Shown here: one piece after another, positions 54,555 through 61,139 of the stretch
How the letters are laid out: each line of letters starts with the position of its first letter
How positions within the stretch are numbered: the stretch's first letter is position 1
Origin: Eubacterium sp. AF16-48
Lineage (GTDB): Bacteria; Bacillota; Clostridia; Lachnospirales; Lachnospiraceae
Reading direction: 5' to 3'
NCBI RefSeq assembly: GCF_003479405.1
Contig: NZ_QUHB01000003.1
Location: 37,954-101,953, forward strand
DNA: 64,000 nucleotides
The notes under the pieces: model-generated
What the model was told of the DNA's origin: nothing
The model's input: only the letters and a program-made list of their open reading frames with translations
Database searches by the model: none
Position numbers and translations under genes: made by a program

Positions 54555-55613
54555 ATGAAAGTAAAAACATTAAAAATAGGAGATTTAACAGCAAGGATTC
54601 CATTAATACAGGGAGGAATGGGGGTGGGAATATCTCTTTCGTCTCTGGCAGGAACAGTGGCAAAATGTGGTGGAATAGGTGTTATTTCCACAGCACAGAT
54701 AGGATACAGAGAACCGGATTTTTATAGTAATACTTTGCAGGCAAATTTAAGGGCAATAAACAGCGAAATGAAAAAAGCAAGAGAAATAGCTCATGGTGGA
54801 ATAATAGGATTTAATATAATGGTGGCACTTAACCATTATAAGGAGCAGGTCATGGAAGCGGTAAAGGCGGGAGCCGATGTCATTATTTCGGGAGCCGGAC
54901 TGCCGGTTAAATTACCGGAATATATAGGGGAAAGTAATGTGAAAATTGCCCCGATTGTGTCGGGAGAAAAGGCAGTAAAAGTTATTTTAAAATATTGGCA
55001 CAAATATTATGGAAGAACGGCTGACTTTATTGTCATAGAAGGACCAAAGGCGGGAGGACATCTGGGATTTTCAAAAGATGAAATTATAAAATACAATAGC
55101 AACTTAAATTTTGACGATGAGGTTAAAAAAATTAAAAGAGTAGTCATGGAATATGAAAATTTATATGGAGAACATATACCATTAATTTTAGCTGGGGGGA
55201 TTGAGAGCAAAGATGATGTACAACATGCTTTTGATTTAGAAATGGACGGAATACAAGTAGCTTCAAAATTTGTTACTACGGTAGAATGTGATGGGGATAT
55301 ACGTTATAAAAACGCATATGTCAGTTCAAATAAGGAAGATATTACTATAGTCAAAAGTCCTGTGGGAATGCCGGGAAGGGCGATAATTAATTCATTTATG
55401 GAGAAAGTTATAAAGGGTGAAAAATTTCCACCATCAAAATGTCTTAGATGCTTGAAAAATTGTAATCCTAAAGAAATTGATTATTGTATTACTGAGAGAC
55501 TTATCGCAGCAGCAAAGGGTGATATTGAAAATGCACTTTTATTTTGTGGGGCGAAAGCATACATTCAGAAGGATATTAGCACTGTAAAAAATGTAATTGA
55601 TGAGTTGTTTTAA
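54555..55613 (+). CDS. Second FabK/nitronate monooxygenase-like flavoprotein with C-terminal Cys cluster
   Basis: Protein of 352 residues. The TIM-barrel flavin fold opens IPLIQGGMGVGISLSSLAG and includes VIISGAGLP, VIEGPKAGGHLGFS and ILAGGIESKDD. It differs from the upstream fabK product by a longer middle region and a C-terminal cysteine motif (CLRCLKNCNPKEIDYC, about residues 297-312) that could bind metal or a cluster. It starts eight bases after accDA, so it is in the operon. The function may be an alternative enoyl reductase, nitronate detoxification, or unsaturated fatty acid formation; none is proved by sequence. Confidence 0.75.
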   Translation: MKVKTLKIGDLTARIPLIQGGMGVGISLSSLAGTVAKCGGIGVISTAQIGYREPDFYSNTLQANLRAINSEMKKAREIAHGGIIGFNIMVALNHYKEQVMEAVKAGADVIISGAGLPVKLPEYIGESNVKIAPIVSGEKAVKVILKYWHKYYGRTADFIVIEGPKAGGHLGFSKDEIIKYNSNLNFDDEVKKIKRVVMEYENLYGEHIPLILAGGIESKDDVQHAFDLEMDGIQVASKFVTTVECDGDIRYKNAYVSSNKEDITIVKSPVGMPGRAIINSFMEKVIKGEKFPPSKCLRCLKNCNPKEIDYCITERLIAAAKGDIENALLFCGAKAYIQKDISTVKNVIDELF

Positions 55614-55623
55614 GATGGTAAAG

Positions 55624-55652
55624 TTGACAAAGGGGGAAAAATTTTTTATAAC
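55624..55652 (+). promoter_or_regulatory. Promoter of the TetR-family gene
   Basis: TTGACA (55624-55629), 17 bp, TATAAC (55647-55652), 10 bp after the preceding stop and 22 bp before the start codon. The regulator can therefore be expressed apart from the operon. Confidence 0.65.
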
Positions 55653-55674
55653 ATAAGTTGTTGTGAGGTAGTTT

Positions 55675-56238
55675 ATGGAAGAAAAAAAAGACAGACGAAT
55701 TATAAGAACTAAAAAGTTAATTGTAGATGCTCTTATTTCTATTCTGAAGGAAAAAAGTGTTGAAAATATAACGGTCAGTGAATTGGCAAAAAAGGCGGAT
55801 ATTACAAGAGCAACATTTTATCAGTATTATAAAAGTCCTGTGGAAATGTTAGAAACTCTTCAAAATGAAATCACCTATGATGTGGAAGAAATTGTTTTAG
55901 AAACAGAAGGAGGAGATGCCTACGGTTTTTTCAACAGACTGTTTAATTATTTTTATAATAACCCACAAAAGGGCAAATTGCTAAGTTTTCCCATAAACAA
56001 CATTAGTGGTCAGGAAAAAATAGGAAATAACTTACATGAAAAATATATGCTGAGATGGAAAGACGAATTTCAGGATAAATCGTTAAAACAATTTGAATAT
56101 TACAGGTACTATATTATTTTTGGTTGTATATCAGTTTTGGAAAATTGGGTACAAAAGGGTATGCAGGAAACTCCTGAAGAAATGGCGGAGACCGCAGTAA
56201 GCTTTTTACCCAAGGAAAAGATTTATTTGAAAAAATAG
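55675..56238 (+). CDS. TetR/AcrR-family transcriptional regulator
   Basis: Protein of 187 residues. The N-terminal helix-turn-helix contains ITVSELAKKADITRATFYQY. The C-terminal ligand domain is helical, of the TetR_C_33-like type (FNRLFNYFYNNPQKGKLL). It ends the fatty-acid gene block and is the obvious candidate regulator of it, perhaps sensing acyl-CoA or acyl-ACP (inference). No operator could be identified. Confidence 0.82.
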   Translation: MEEKKDRRIIRTKKLIVDALISILKEKSVENITVSELAKKADITRATFYQYYKSPVEMLETLQNEITYDVEEIVLETEGGDAYGFFNRLFNYFYNNPQKGKLLSFPINNISGQEKIGNNLHEKYMLRWKDEFQDKSLKQFEYYRYYIIFGCISVLENWVQKGMQETPEEMAETAVSFLPKEKIYLKK

Positions 56239-56409
56239 AATTTATATTATGTAATTGTAAATAATGCACAAAAAAAGTGATAAAATATAAAAAATATTAG
56301 CTATAAGTAAAAAATGAACCCGTTTTTGTAAATATTATACCTTGATAAAAACAATTCAATTAGAGAAACTGAATGTAAGATGTAAAGAATTGTTTCTTTA
56401 CATGAGCGT

Positions 56410-56429
56410 TATAATTTATCCGAAATTAT
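56410..56429 (+). promoter_or_regulatory. -10 element with overlapping palindrome upstream of the GH64 gene
   Basis: TATAAT (56410-56415) overlaps the inverted repeat ATAATTT-ATCCG-AAATTAT (56411-56429). No good -35 lies 17 bp upstream. The repeat could be an operator or a 5' hairpin. The rest of 56239-56409 is AT-rich without a gene. Confidence 0.35.
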
Positions 56430-56467
56430 AGGAGGGATTATACAATAATTTATAAAGGAGAAGTTTT

Positions 56468-58954
56468 ATGAAAAAGCAACTATTTTCAAAAATGGGAAAG
56501 TATGTTTTGTCGGCAATCATGTTTGTTTTTATGATTGGGCAGGTTGTGGGATTTTCTGCCAATGTAAAAGCAGATGACAGTGTTGGTTTGGAAATTAACG
56601 GCTACCAGATTAACACATCCATGGAGGCGTTTAGAACATTGTATTCTGTTTCTGACCCTTCAGACAAAGTGGAAGAGGTAGGTCTTGTGTACGGACTTAC
56701 AAAATATGTGAGTGAAAGTGATATGGTGGTAGGAAGCACAAATAACACAGTATACTCGCATTCAGCTACAGCAGAAGGAAAGAATAACATATGCTATAGT
56801 GAAATGGAAAGTGCACAAACATATGTAATGACAATGGAATTTGTTAAGAATGTTGATTTCTTTAAAAATCAGATTAGCGTAAGACCATATGCAAAGTTAA
56901 AAGATGGAACTTATGCATATGGAGAGATTGTATCAAAATCCGTTTATCAGATAGCTGATGTTTTATATCAGAATCAGTTAATGGGAAATGCAGCAAAGCA
57001 TGACTATCTGTATAACAATATTTTGTCATTTGTAGATTCTTCATATGTTAAGAAGGATTTCAAAGGCTCTTCAACTATAGTTAAACCGGGTACAGCAGAG
57101 GAAACTACAGTTAAGGCTACTGAAGCAACGACAGCTAAGCCGTCTACAGGTGATTATACAACTGATAAGTCAATAGCAATGCCATTTGGATTAGTGGCAG
57201 CTTCACCTTCTAACGGAACCATAAGTATAGTTTGGGGACGTGGTGACATAGATTTATATAATGTATATATTAATGGAGTATTAGTTTCAAAAGAAGTATC
57301 GTGTGCATCATATGATTATCAGGGATACGCGCAGGGTACATATACAGTAGCAGTAGCCACAGTAGTAGGAAGCAGTGAATCTGAAAGAGTGACAGCAACT
57401 GTTACAGTTGGTGGTAGTTCAGAACCTGTTACGGCAGCACCAACTCAGGCTCCGACAGTAGTACCGACTCAGGCTCCGACAGTAGTACCGACTCAGGCGC
57501 CTACTCAGCAGGAAACATCTTCAATAGATTTTACAACAGATGATTCAATAGCAATGCCATTTGGAATGGTAGTAAGTTCTCCATACGATGGTGCTGTTAA
57601 TGTGGTTTGGGGACAGGGAACCGTAAACTGCTACAATGTTTATGTTGATGGTGAACGCAGGCGTACAGGTGTTAAGGCACAGTCAATAACAATGCCGGTT
57701 TATTTTGAAGGAACCCATACGGTAGCAATTACTACAGTAGTAGGAACAAGAGAATCTAAGAGACTTGAAATGACAATTGCAGTTAAGGGAATTGGTGAAA
57801 AGGAGACCGAGCCGGAAACATGTCCACCGGAATTAAAACCACAGCTTAGAAGTGATTTATCATTTAGGGATGATAAAATTTTAATGCAGCTTAACAATAA
57901 GACTAATGGCAAGTATTCAAACAGTCAGGTATATTGGTGTTTATTAGGATATAATGCTGCACATCAGCTTTGTTATATGGATAAAAACGGAAATCTTATC
58001 CCTGCTAATATGGGAATGAACAACGTTAAGGTAGGGGACAGAATGGTTGCAGATGTATGCTATACATTAGAAGAAGCAGACCATGTATATGTACCATCTA
58101 TTAAGTCAGGAAGAATGTATTTAAGCTATGAAAAGCCTATTTACATCACTTTCAATCAGGCTTCTGATGGAACTATTGGTTTTGCAGGTCCGGATTTAAA
58201 TAATGCATCAGATCCTAATGCTAATACATTATTTGAATTTGCTGAATTTACAATTGATGGCAAGTATTATTGGGGTAATACAACAAGAGTTGATTATTTC
58301 AGCTTCCCAATGATTACAAGACTTATTGGTCATACACAGTATGAAACATATGATAAGGTAGTTGGTGATATCGGTACAAGAGATGGAATATTTGCTAAGT
58401 TCTTACAGAATGCACCGGAAGCATATAAGTATTGTGTAAATGACAAACGTATTATGGCACCATGTAAGGCAGCATTAAATTCAGGTCAGGCATATGCTAA
58501 TTACTTCGACGGATATATTAATGAATTCTGGGCTAAGTACACAAATGAAGATTTAGTATTTAGTAGCGAGGCAGGTTCCTTTAGAGGACGTGTTGTAGGA
58601 AATCAGATTCAGTTTAGAAGAGATGGTGACAGCACTGTTTATGTGGTAGATAAGCCATCAACTCAGGATGTGTTAGAAGGAAAAGGTGCATTTGCCAGGG
58701 GTAATTCAGTAGAATTAGCCATTGAAGCACAGCTTTGTGCAGCCTTTAACAGAGGTGTGGCAACAGAGCCTTCTAATTGGTATAAGCCAAATAAATATTA
58801 CAAGAATTCAATAAATAACTATTATGCAGGATTCTTCCATGAAAATTCAGTAGTAGGATTGGCATATGGTTTCTGTTACGACGATGTAAATGATCAAAGT
58901 ACATTACTTCAGTATGACAACGCAGATGCCCTTGTTATTGATTTGAAGTGGTAA
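56468..58954 (+). CDS. Exported GH64 beta-1,3-glucanase with Fn3-like modules
   Basis: Protein of 828 residues. The signal peptide covers about 1-37. Residues about 38-205 form a module also found at the C-terminus of the GH92 protein (YVMTM, YLYNNIL, DMVVGST). Two Fn3-like modules (about 232-320 and 355-440) share the phrase SIAMPFG and are linked by a PTQAP repeat. The catalytic part (about 455-828) matches GH64: YLSYEKPIYITFNQ, GFAGPDLNNASDPN and LFEFAEFTIDGKYYWGNTTR. Glu593 and Asp609 are 16 residues apart, as are the catalytic Glu154/Asp170 I recall for the Streptomyces laminaripentaose-forming enzyme. GH64 enzymes cut beta-1,3-glucan with inversion. Confidence 0.88.
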   Translation: MKKQLFSKMGKYVLSAIMFVFMIGQVVGFSANVKADDSVGLEINGYQINTSMEAFRTLYSVSDPSDKVEEVGLVYGLTKYVSESDMVVGSTNNTVYSHSATAEGKNNICYSEMESAQTYVMTMEFVKNVDFFKNQISVRPYAKLKDGTYAYGEIVSKSVYQIADVLYQNQLMGNAAKHDYLYNNILSFVDSSYVKKDFKGSSTIVKPGTAEETTVKATEATTAKPSTGDYTTDKSIAMPFGLVAASPSNGTISIVWGRGDIDLYNVYINGVLVSKEVSCASYDYQGYAQGTYTVAVATVVGSSESERVTATVTVGGSSEPVTAAPTQAPTVVPTQAPTVVPTQAPTQQETSSIDFTTDDSIAMPFGMVVSSPYDGAVNVVWGQGTVNCYNVYVDGERRRTGVKAQSITMPVYFEGTHTVAITTVVGTRESKRLEMTIAVKGIGEKETEPETCPPELKPQLRSDLSFRDDKILMQLNNKTNGKYSNSQVYWCLLGYNAAHQLCYMDKNGNLIPANMGMNNVKVGDRMVADVCYTLEEADHVYVPSIKSGRMYLSYEKPIYITFNQASDGTIGFAGPDLNNASDPNANTLFEFAEFTIDGKYYWGNTTRVDYFSFPMITRLIGHTQYETYDKVVGDIGTRDGIFAKFLQNAPEAYKYCVNDKRIMAPCKAALNSGQAYANYFDGYINEFWAKYTNEDLVFSSEAGSFRGRVVGNQIQFRRDGDSTVYVVDKPSTQDVLEGKGAFARGNSVELAIEAQLCAAFNRGVATEPSNWYKPNKYYKNSINNYYAGFFHENSVVGLAYGFCYDDVNDQSTLLQYDNADALVIDLKW
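57443..57505 (+). repeat. 24-bp tandem repeat coding for the PTQAP linker
   Basis: Units start at 57443, 57467 and 57491, the first two identical, encoding TQAPTVVP repeats between the Fn3-like modules. The copy number may vary between strains. Confidence 0.85.
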
Positions 58955-58990
58955 TTTATAAAAATAAAATATTTAAATGATCCAAATATG

Positions 58991-59035
58991 GAGACTGTTA
59001 AAACCGTAATAAACGGTGGAAACAGTCTCTTTTTT
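58991..59035 (+). terminator. Intrinsic terminator of the GH64 gene
   Basis: GAGACTGTT pairs with AACAGTCTC around an inner ACCGT-AATAA-ACGGT stem, with six T after it. Between 59036 and 59140 nothing is recognised. Confidence 0.85.
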
Positions 59036-59140
59036 GTGCGACGAAAGCTTATTAAGATGAATGTAGTCAAGCTTTGAAAAGGTGGTTAAATTTGTTATTT
59101 TCGATTATTGCAGGATTATTGCAGGCTAAAATAGTTTCTG

Positions 59141-59170
59141 TTGACAATTGATGACACATAGGAGTAAAAT
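59141..59170 (+). promoter_or_regulatory. Promoter upstream of the HD-domain remnant and tcdA
   Basis: TTGACA (59141-59146), 18 bp, TAAAAT (59165-59170). The palindrome at 59170 begins at the last base of the -10. Confidence 0.6.
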
Positions 59171-59188
59171 CCTATTAGTCAAATAGGA
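59170..59188. promoter_or_regulatory. Candidate CymR-like operator, site A
   Basis: TCCTATTAGTCAAATAGGA is a perfect 7-bp inverted repeat with a 5-bp centre. Its core CCTAT-N7-ATAGG matches sites B (60248) and C (60808), and like them it lies just downstream of a -10 element. Confidence 0.65.
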
Positions 59189-59202
59189 TAGGGAGAACTG
59201 AA

Positions 59203-59378
59203 ATGAGAGAACATATTTCAAGGAAAGATGCATTGGAGTTGTTGAAAAAATACAATAAGGAACCATTTCACATTTAGCATGCACTTACAGTTGAGGGTAT
59301 AATGGAGTGGTATGCCACGGATATGAACTTACCGTGCGTTCATGTGAGCAGGATATAATTAAGGCCATGGAGGAATAA
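59203..59378 (+). pseudogene. Remnant of an HD-domain hydrolase gene
   Basis: ATG 59203, with GGGAG upstream, starts MREHISRKDALELLKKYNKE and then meets TAG at codon 25. The same frame continues with HALTVEGIMEWYATDM, so a single CAG-to-TAG-type change is likely. From memory this matches the first 45 residues of small HD-domain proteins, normally about 170-190 residues. The middle, including the HD motif, is missing. The last 50 bp are open in another frame (ending EQDIIKAMEE) and carry GGAGG, which serves the next gene; I cannot tell whether this tail belonged to the same protein. Confidence 0.65.
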
Positions 59379-60134
59379 ATGTTAAACCAGTTTTCAAGGA
59401 CAGAATTATTATTAGGAAAAGAGAAAATGGAGTACCTTAAGAATGCCAGAGTAGCAGTGTTTGGAATAGGTGGTGTAGGCGGATATACAGTTGAGGCATT
59501 AGCCAGAAGCGGAGTGGGAACACTTGATTTAATTGATGATGATAAGGTGTGTCTTACTAATATCAACAGACAGATAATTGCTACAAGAAGCACTGTAGGT
59601 AAGTATAAGGTAGATGTTGCAAGGGATAGAATATTGGACATAAATCCTGATGCAAAGGTAAATATATATAAGACATTTTATATGCCGGATACAGCGGAAC
59701 AATTTGATTTTTCATCTTATGATTATGTGGTGGACGCCATAGATACGGTAACAGGAAAAATACAGCTTGTAATGCAGGCAAATAGCTGCAATGTGCCTAT
59801 AATAAGCTCCATGGGTGCAGGAAACAAAATGGACCCTACAGCCTTTGAGGTGGCAGATATTTACAAAACATCAGTATGCCCTTTAGCCAAGGTAATGAGA
59901 AGAGAATTAAAAAAACGTGGCATTAAAAAGTTAAAAGTGGTGTATTCAAAGGAAAAAGCCATGACACCTATAGAGGATATGGCAATAAGCTGTAAAAGCA
60001 ATTGCATATGCCCTCCGGGAACTGCCGGAAAGTGCACCCAGAGAAGACAGGTGCCGGGAAGTAATGCTTTTGTTCCATCTGTAGTGGGGCTAATAATAGC
60101 AGGCGAAGTCATAAAAGATTTGACAGGAATGTAA
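59379..60134 (+). CDS. tcdA: tRNA threonylcarbamoyladenosine dehydratase
   Basis: Protein of 251 residues, E1/ThiF-like. It has the ATP-binding motif VAVFGIGGVGGYTVEALARSG, then DDDKVCLTNINRQ, VVDAIDTVTGK and the C-terminal cysteine-bearing CICPPGTAGKCTQRRQ. TcdA (CsdL) cyclises the t6A base at position 37 of tRNAs; in Escherichia coli it works with the cysteine desulfurase CsdA, which gives a link to sulfur metabolism. It begins directly after the TAA of the HD remnant. Confidence 0.88.
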   Translation: MLNQFSRTELLLGKEKMEYLKNARVAVFGIGGVGGYTVEALARSGVGTLDLIDDDKVCLTNINRQIIATRSTVGKYKVDVARDRILDINPDAKVNIYKTFYMPDTAEQFDFSSYDYVVDAIDTVTGKIQLVMQANSCNVPIISSMGAGNKMDPTAFEVADIYKTSVCPLAKVMRRELKKRGIKKLKVVYSKEKAMTPIEDMAISCKSNCICPPGTAGKCTQRRQVPGSNAFVPSVVGLIIAGEVIKDLTGM

Positions 60135-60160
60135 GTAATAAATAGCAATGAGACAGTAAA

Positions 60161-60200
60161 AAGTTATTTCGACCTAAGGGTTGGGATAACTTTTTCTTTT
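60161..60200 (+). terminator. Intrinsic terminator of tcdA
   Basis: AAGTTATTTCGACC and GGTTGGGATAACTT form an imperfect stem around TAAG, followed by a T-rich run. Confidence 0.65.
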
Positions 60201-60210
60201 AATAAATTAG

Positions 60211-60239
60211 TTGACAAAAATATGAATCAGTAATAGAAT
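60211..60239 (+). promoter_or_regulatory. Promoter of the Rrf2/CymR-like gene
   Basis: TTGACA (60211-60216), 17 bp, TAGAAT (60234-60239). Confidence 0.75.
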
Positions 60240-60247
60240 GTTTATAA

Positions 60248-60264
60248 CCCATTAAACATATAGG
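60248..60264. promoter_or_regulatory. Candidate CymR-like operator, site B (autoregulation)
   Basis: CCCATTAAACATATAGG has the same layout as sites A and C with one mismatch in the left arm. It begins at about +2 of the predicted transcript, 27 bp before the regulator's start codon. Confidence 0.6.
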
Positions 60265-60290
60265 AATTGTATAAAAAGAGGAACTAAATT

Positions 60291-60737
60291 ATGAAACTAT
60301 CAAAAAAAAGCAGATATGGTATTACTGCATTAATAGACCTGTCAATTAATTCAAAAAGCGGTCACGTGTCTTTAAGCAGTATTGCTGAGCGTAATGATAT
60401 ATCACCACAGTATTTAGAGCAGGTATTTGCCGGACTTAGAAGATACGGAATAGTAAAAAGCATTAAGGGGGCTCAGGGAGGTTATCTGTTAAACAAGCCA
60501 GCCGAAAAAATAGCAGTGGGAGAAATTATTGAGGCATTAGATGGAACATATAGAATTGAGGATGATGTTACAGGAAATGAAGAAGAGGAAAGGGTTGCTG
60601 ACAGAATAATTCAGGAGTCAGTTATTGACATAATCAATGATCAGCTAGACAATGTACTTCTTAATATTACGTTGGCTGATTTAGAAAAGGATTATTTAGA
60701 ATATAATGCTACTGATGACCAGATGTATTATATTTAA
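60291..60737 (+). CDS. Rrf2-family regulator, CymR-like
   Basis: Protein of 148 residues. The winged helix-turn-helix starts MKLSKKSRYGITALIDL and contains SISSIAERNDISPQYLEQVF-like residues followed by GIVKSIKGAQGGYLL, the Rrf2 signature. There is no cysteine in the protein, so it cannot hold the Fe-S cluster of IscR/NsrR. This is as in Bacillus CymR, which senses cysteine status through O-acetylserine and CysK. Its neighbours tcdA and a metQNI-type transporter fit a sulfur regulon. The CymR assignment is by similarity and context. Confidence 0.8.
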   Translation: MKLSKKSRYGITALIDLSINSKSGHVSLSSIAERNDISPQYLEQVFAGLRRYGIVKSIKGAQGGYLLNKPAEKIAVGEIIEALDGTYRIEDDVTGNEEEERVADRIIQESVIDIINDQLDNVLLNITLADLEKDYLEYNATDDQMYYI

Positions 60738-60760
60738 TTTCAAAAAATATAAATTTTCTA

Positions 60761-60789
60761 TTGACACCGTAGGAAATAGATGATAAGAT
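60761..60789 (+). promoter_or_regulatory. Promoter of the leader-metQNI unit
   Basis: TTGACA (60761-60766), 17 bp, TAAGAT (60784-60789), 24 bp after the regulator's stop. Transcription should start near 60796. Confidence 0.75.
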
Positions 60790-60807
60790 ACCACACATGA
60801 AACAAAA

Positions 60808-60824
60808 CCTATTAAATATATAGG
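60808..60824. promoter_or_regulatory. Candidate CymR-like operator, site C
   Basis: CCTATTAAATATATAGG: perfect CCTAT/ATAGG arms with seven bases between, followed by AATTACG. It lies at about +13 to +29 of the transcript, where a bound repressor would block RNA polymerase. Confidence 0.65.
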
Positions 60825-60853
60825 AATTACGATAAGTATAAGGAGGAAAAAAG

Positions 60854-60958
60854 ATGCATACAATAGTAAGACTTGTAAAAGATACATACATGTGCTGTAT
60901 GATGTGCTGCTTTCGCAGATATTACGTCATGCCTTGTTTGTGTGCGTCGGATTTTTAG
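60854..60958 (+). CDS. Cys/Met-rich leader peptide (34 residues)
   Basis: AGGAGG is eight bases before the ATG. The 34 codons contain six Cys (14, 15, 18, 19, 28, 30) and five Met (1, 13, 16, 17, 26), clustered as MCCMMCC at 13-19. This is far above normal for a proteome and resembles amino-acid leader peptides that sense charged tRNA. It has no signal peptide or membrane span. It lies between a CymR-like operator and an intrinsic terminator, ahead of a sulfur amino acid transporter operon. It is too short to be a metal-binding protein of a known kind, though that alternative remains. Confidence 0.65.
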   Translation: MHTIVRLVKDTYMCCMMCCFRRYYVMPCLCASDF

Positions 60959-60998
60959 ACCTTAAGCAAATAAATATATGAGTAATATCTGGGAAGCA
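60908..60998 (+). promoter_or_regulatory. Candidate antiterminator helix in the leader RNA
   Basis: AGATATTAC (60917-60925) is perfectly complementary to GTAATATCT (60982-60990). Directly beyond it, TGCTTTC (60908-60914) can pair with GGAAGCA (60992-60998, one wobble), which is the 5' arm of the terminator. The two helices are nearly continuous and exclude the terminator stem. The 5' strand overlaps Cys codons 18-19 and the following codons, so ribosome position should decide which structure forms. Confidence 0.5.
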
Positions 60999-61020
60999 TT
61001 CGGTGAGTGCTTCCCATTTT
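60991..61020 (+). terminator. Intrinsic terminator (attenuator) upstream of metQ
   Basis: GGGAAGCATTC and GAGTGCTTCCC form an 11-bp stem (one wobble) with a 3-base loop, followed by ATTTTT. It lies 33 bp after the leader stop and 120 bp before the binding-protein gene. From 61021 to 61139 there are only tiny ORFs, one (MPE, at 61042) with AAGGAG before it. Confidence 0.8.
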
Positions 61021-61139
61021 TCATGTTTAAGGAGTTTAAAAATGCCGGAATAACAATTGGGGAAAATTACATGGAAAGCAATTAGTACACAGGTACTATT
61101 TTACATAGATTAATTTTAAGAAAGAAAGAGGTATTCATT

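Noticed and set aside
60738..61139. SAM (S-box) riboswitch or T-box ahead of metQ
   Set aside because: I found no S-box core, no T-box motif and no specifier-loop layout. The region instead holds a leader ORF and a terminator with a competing helix.
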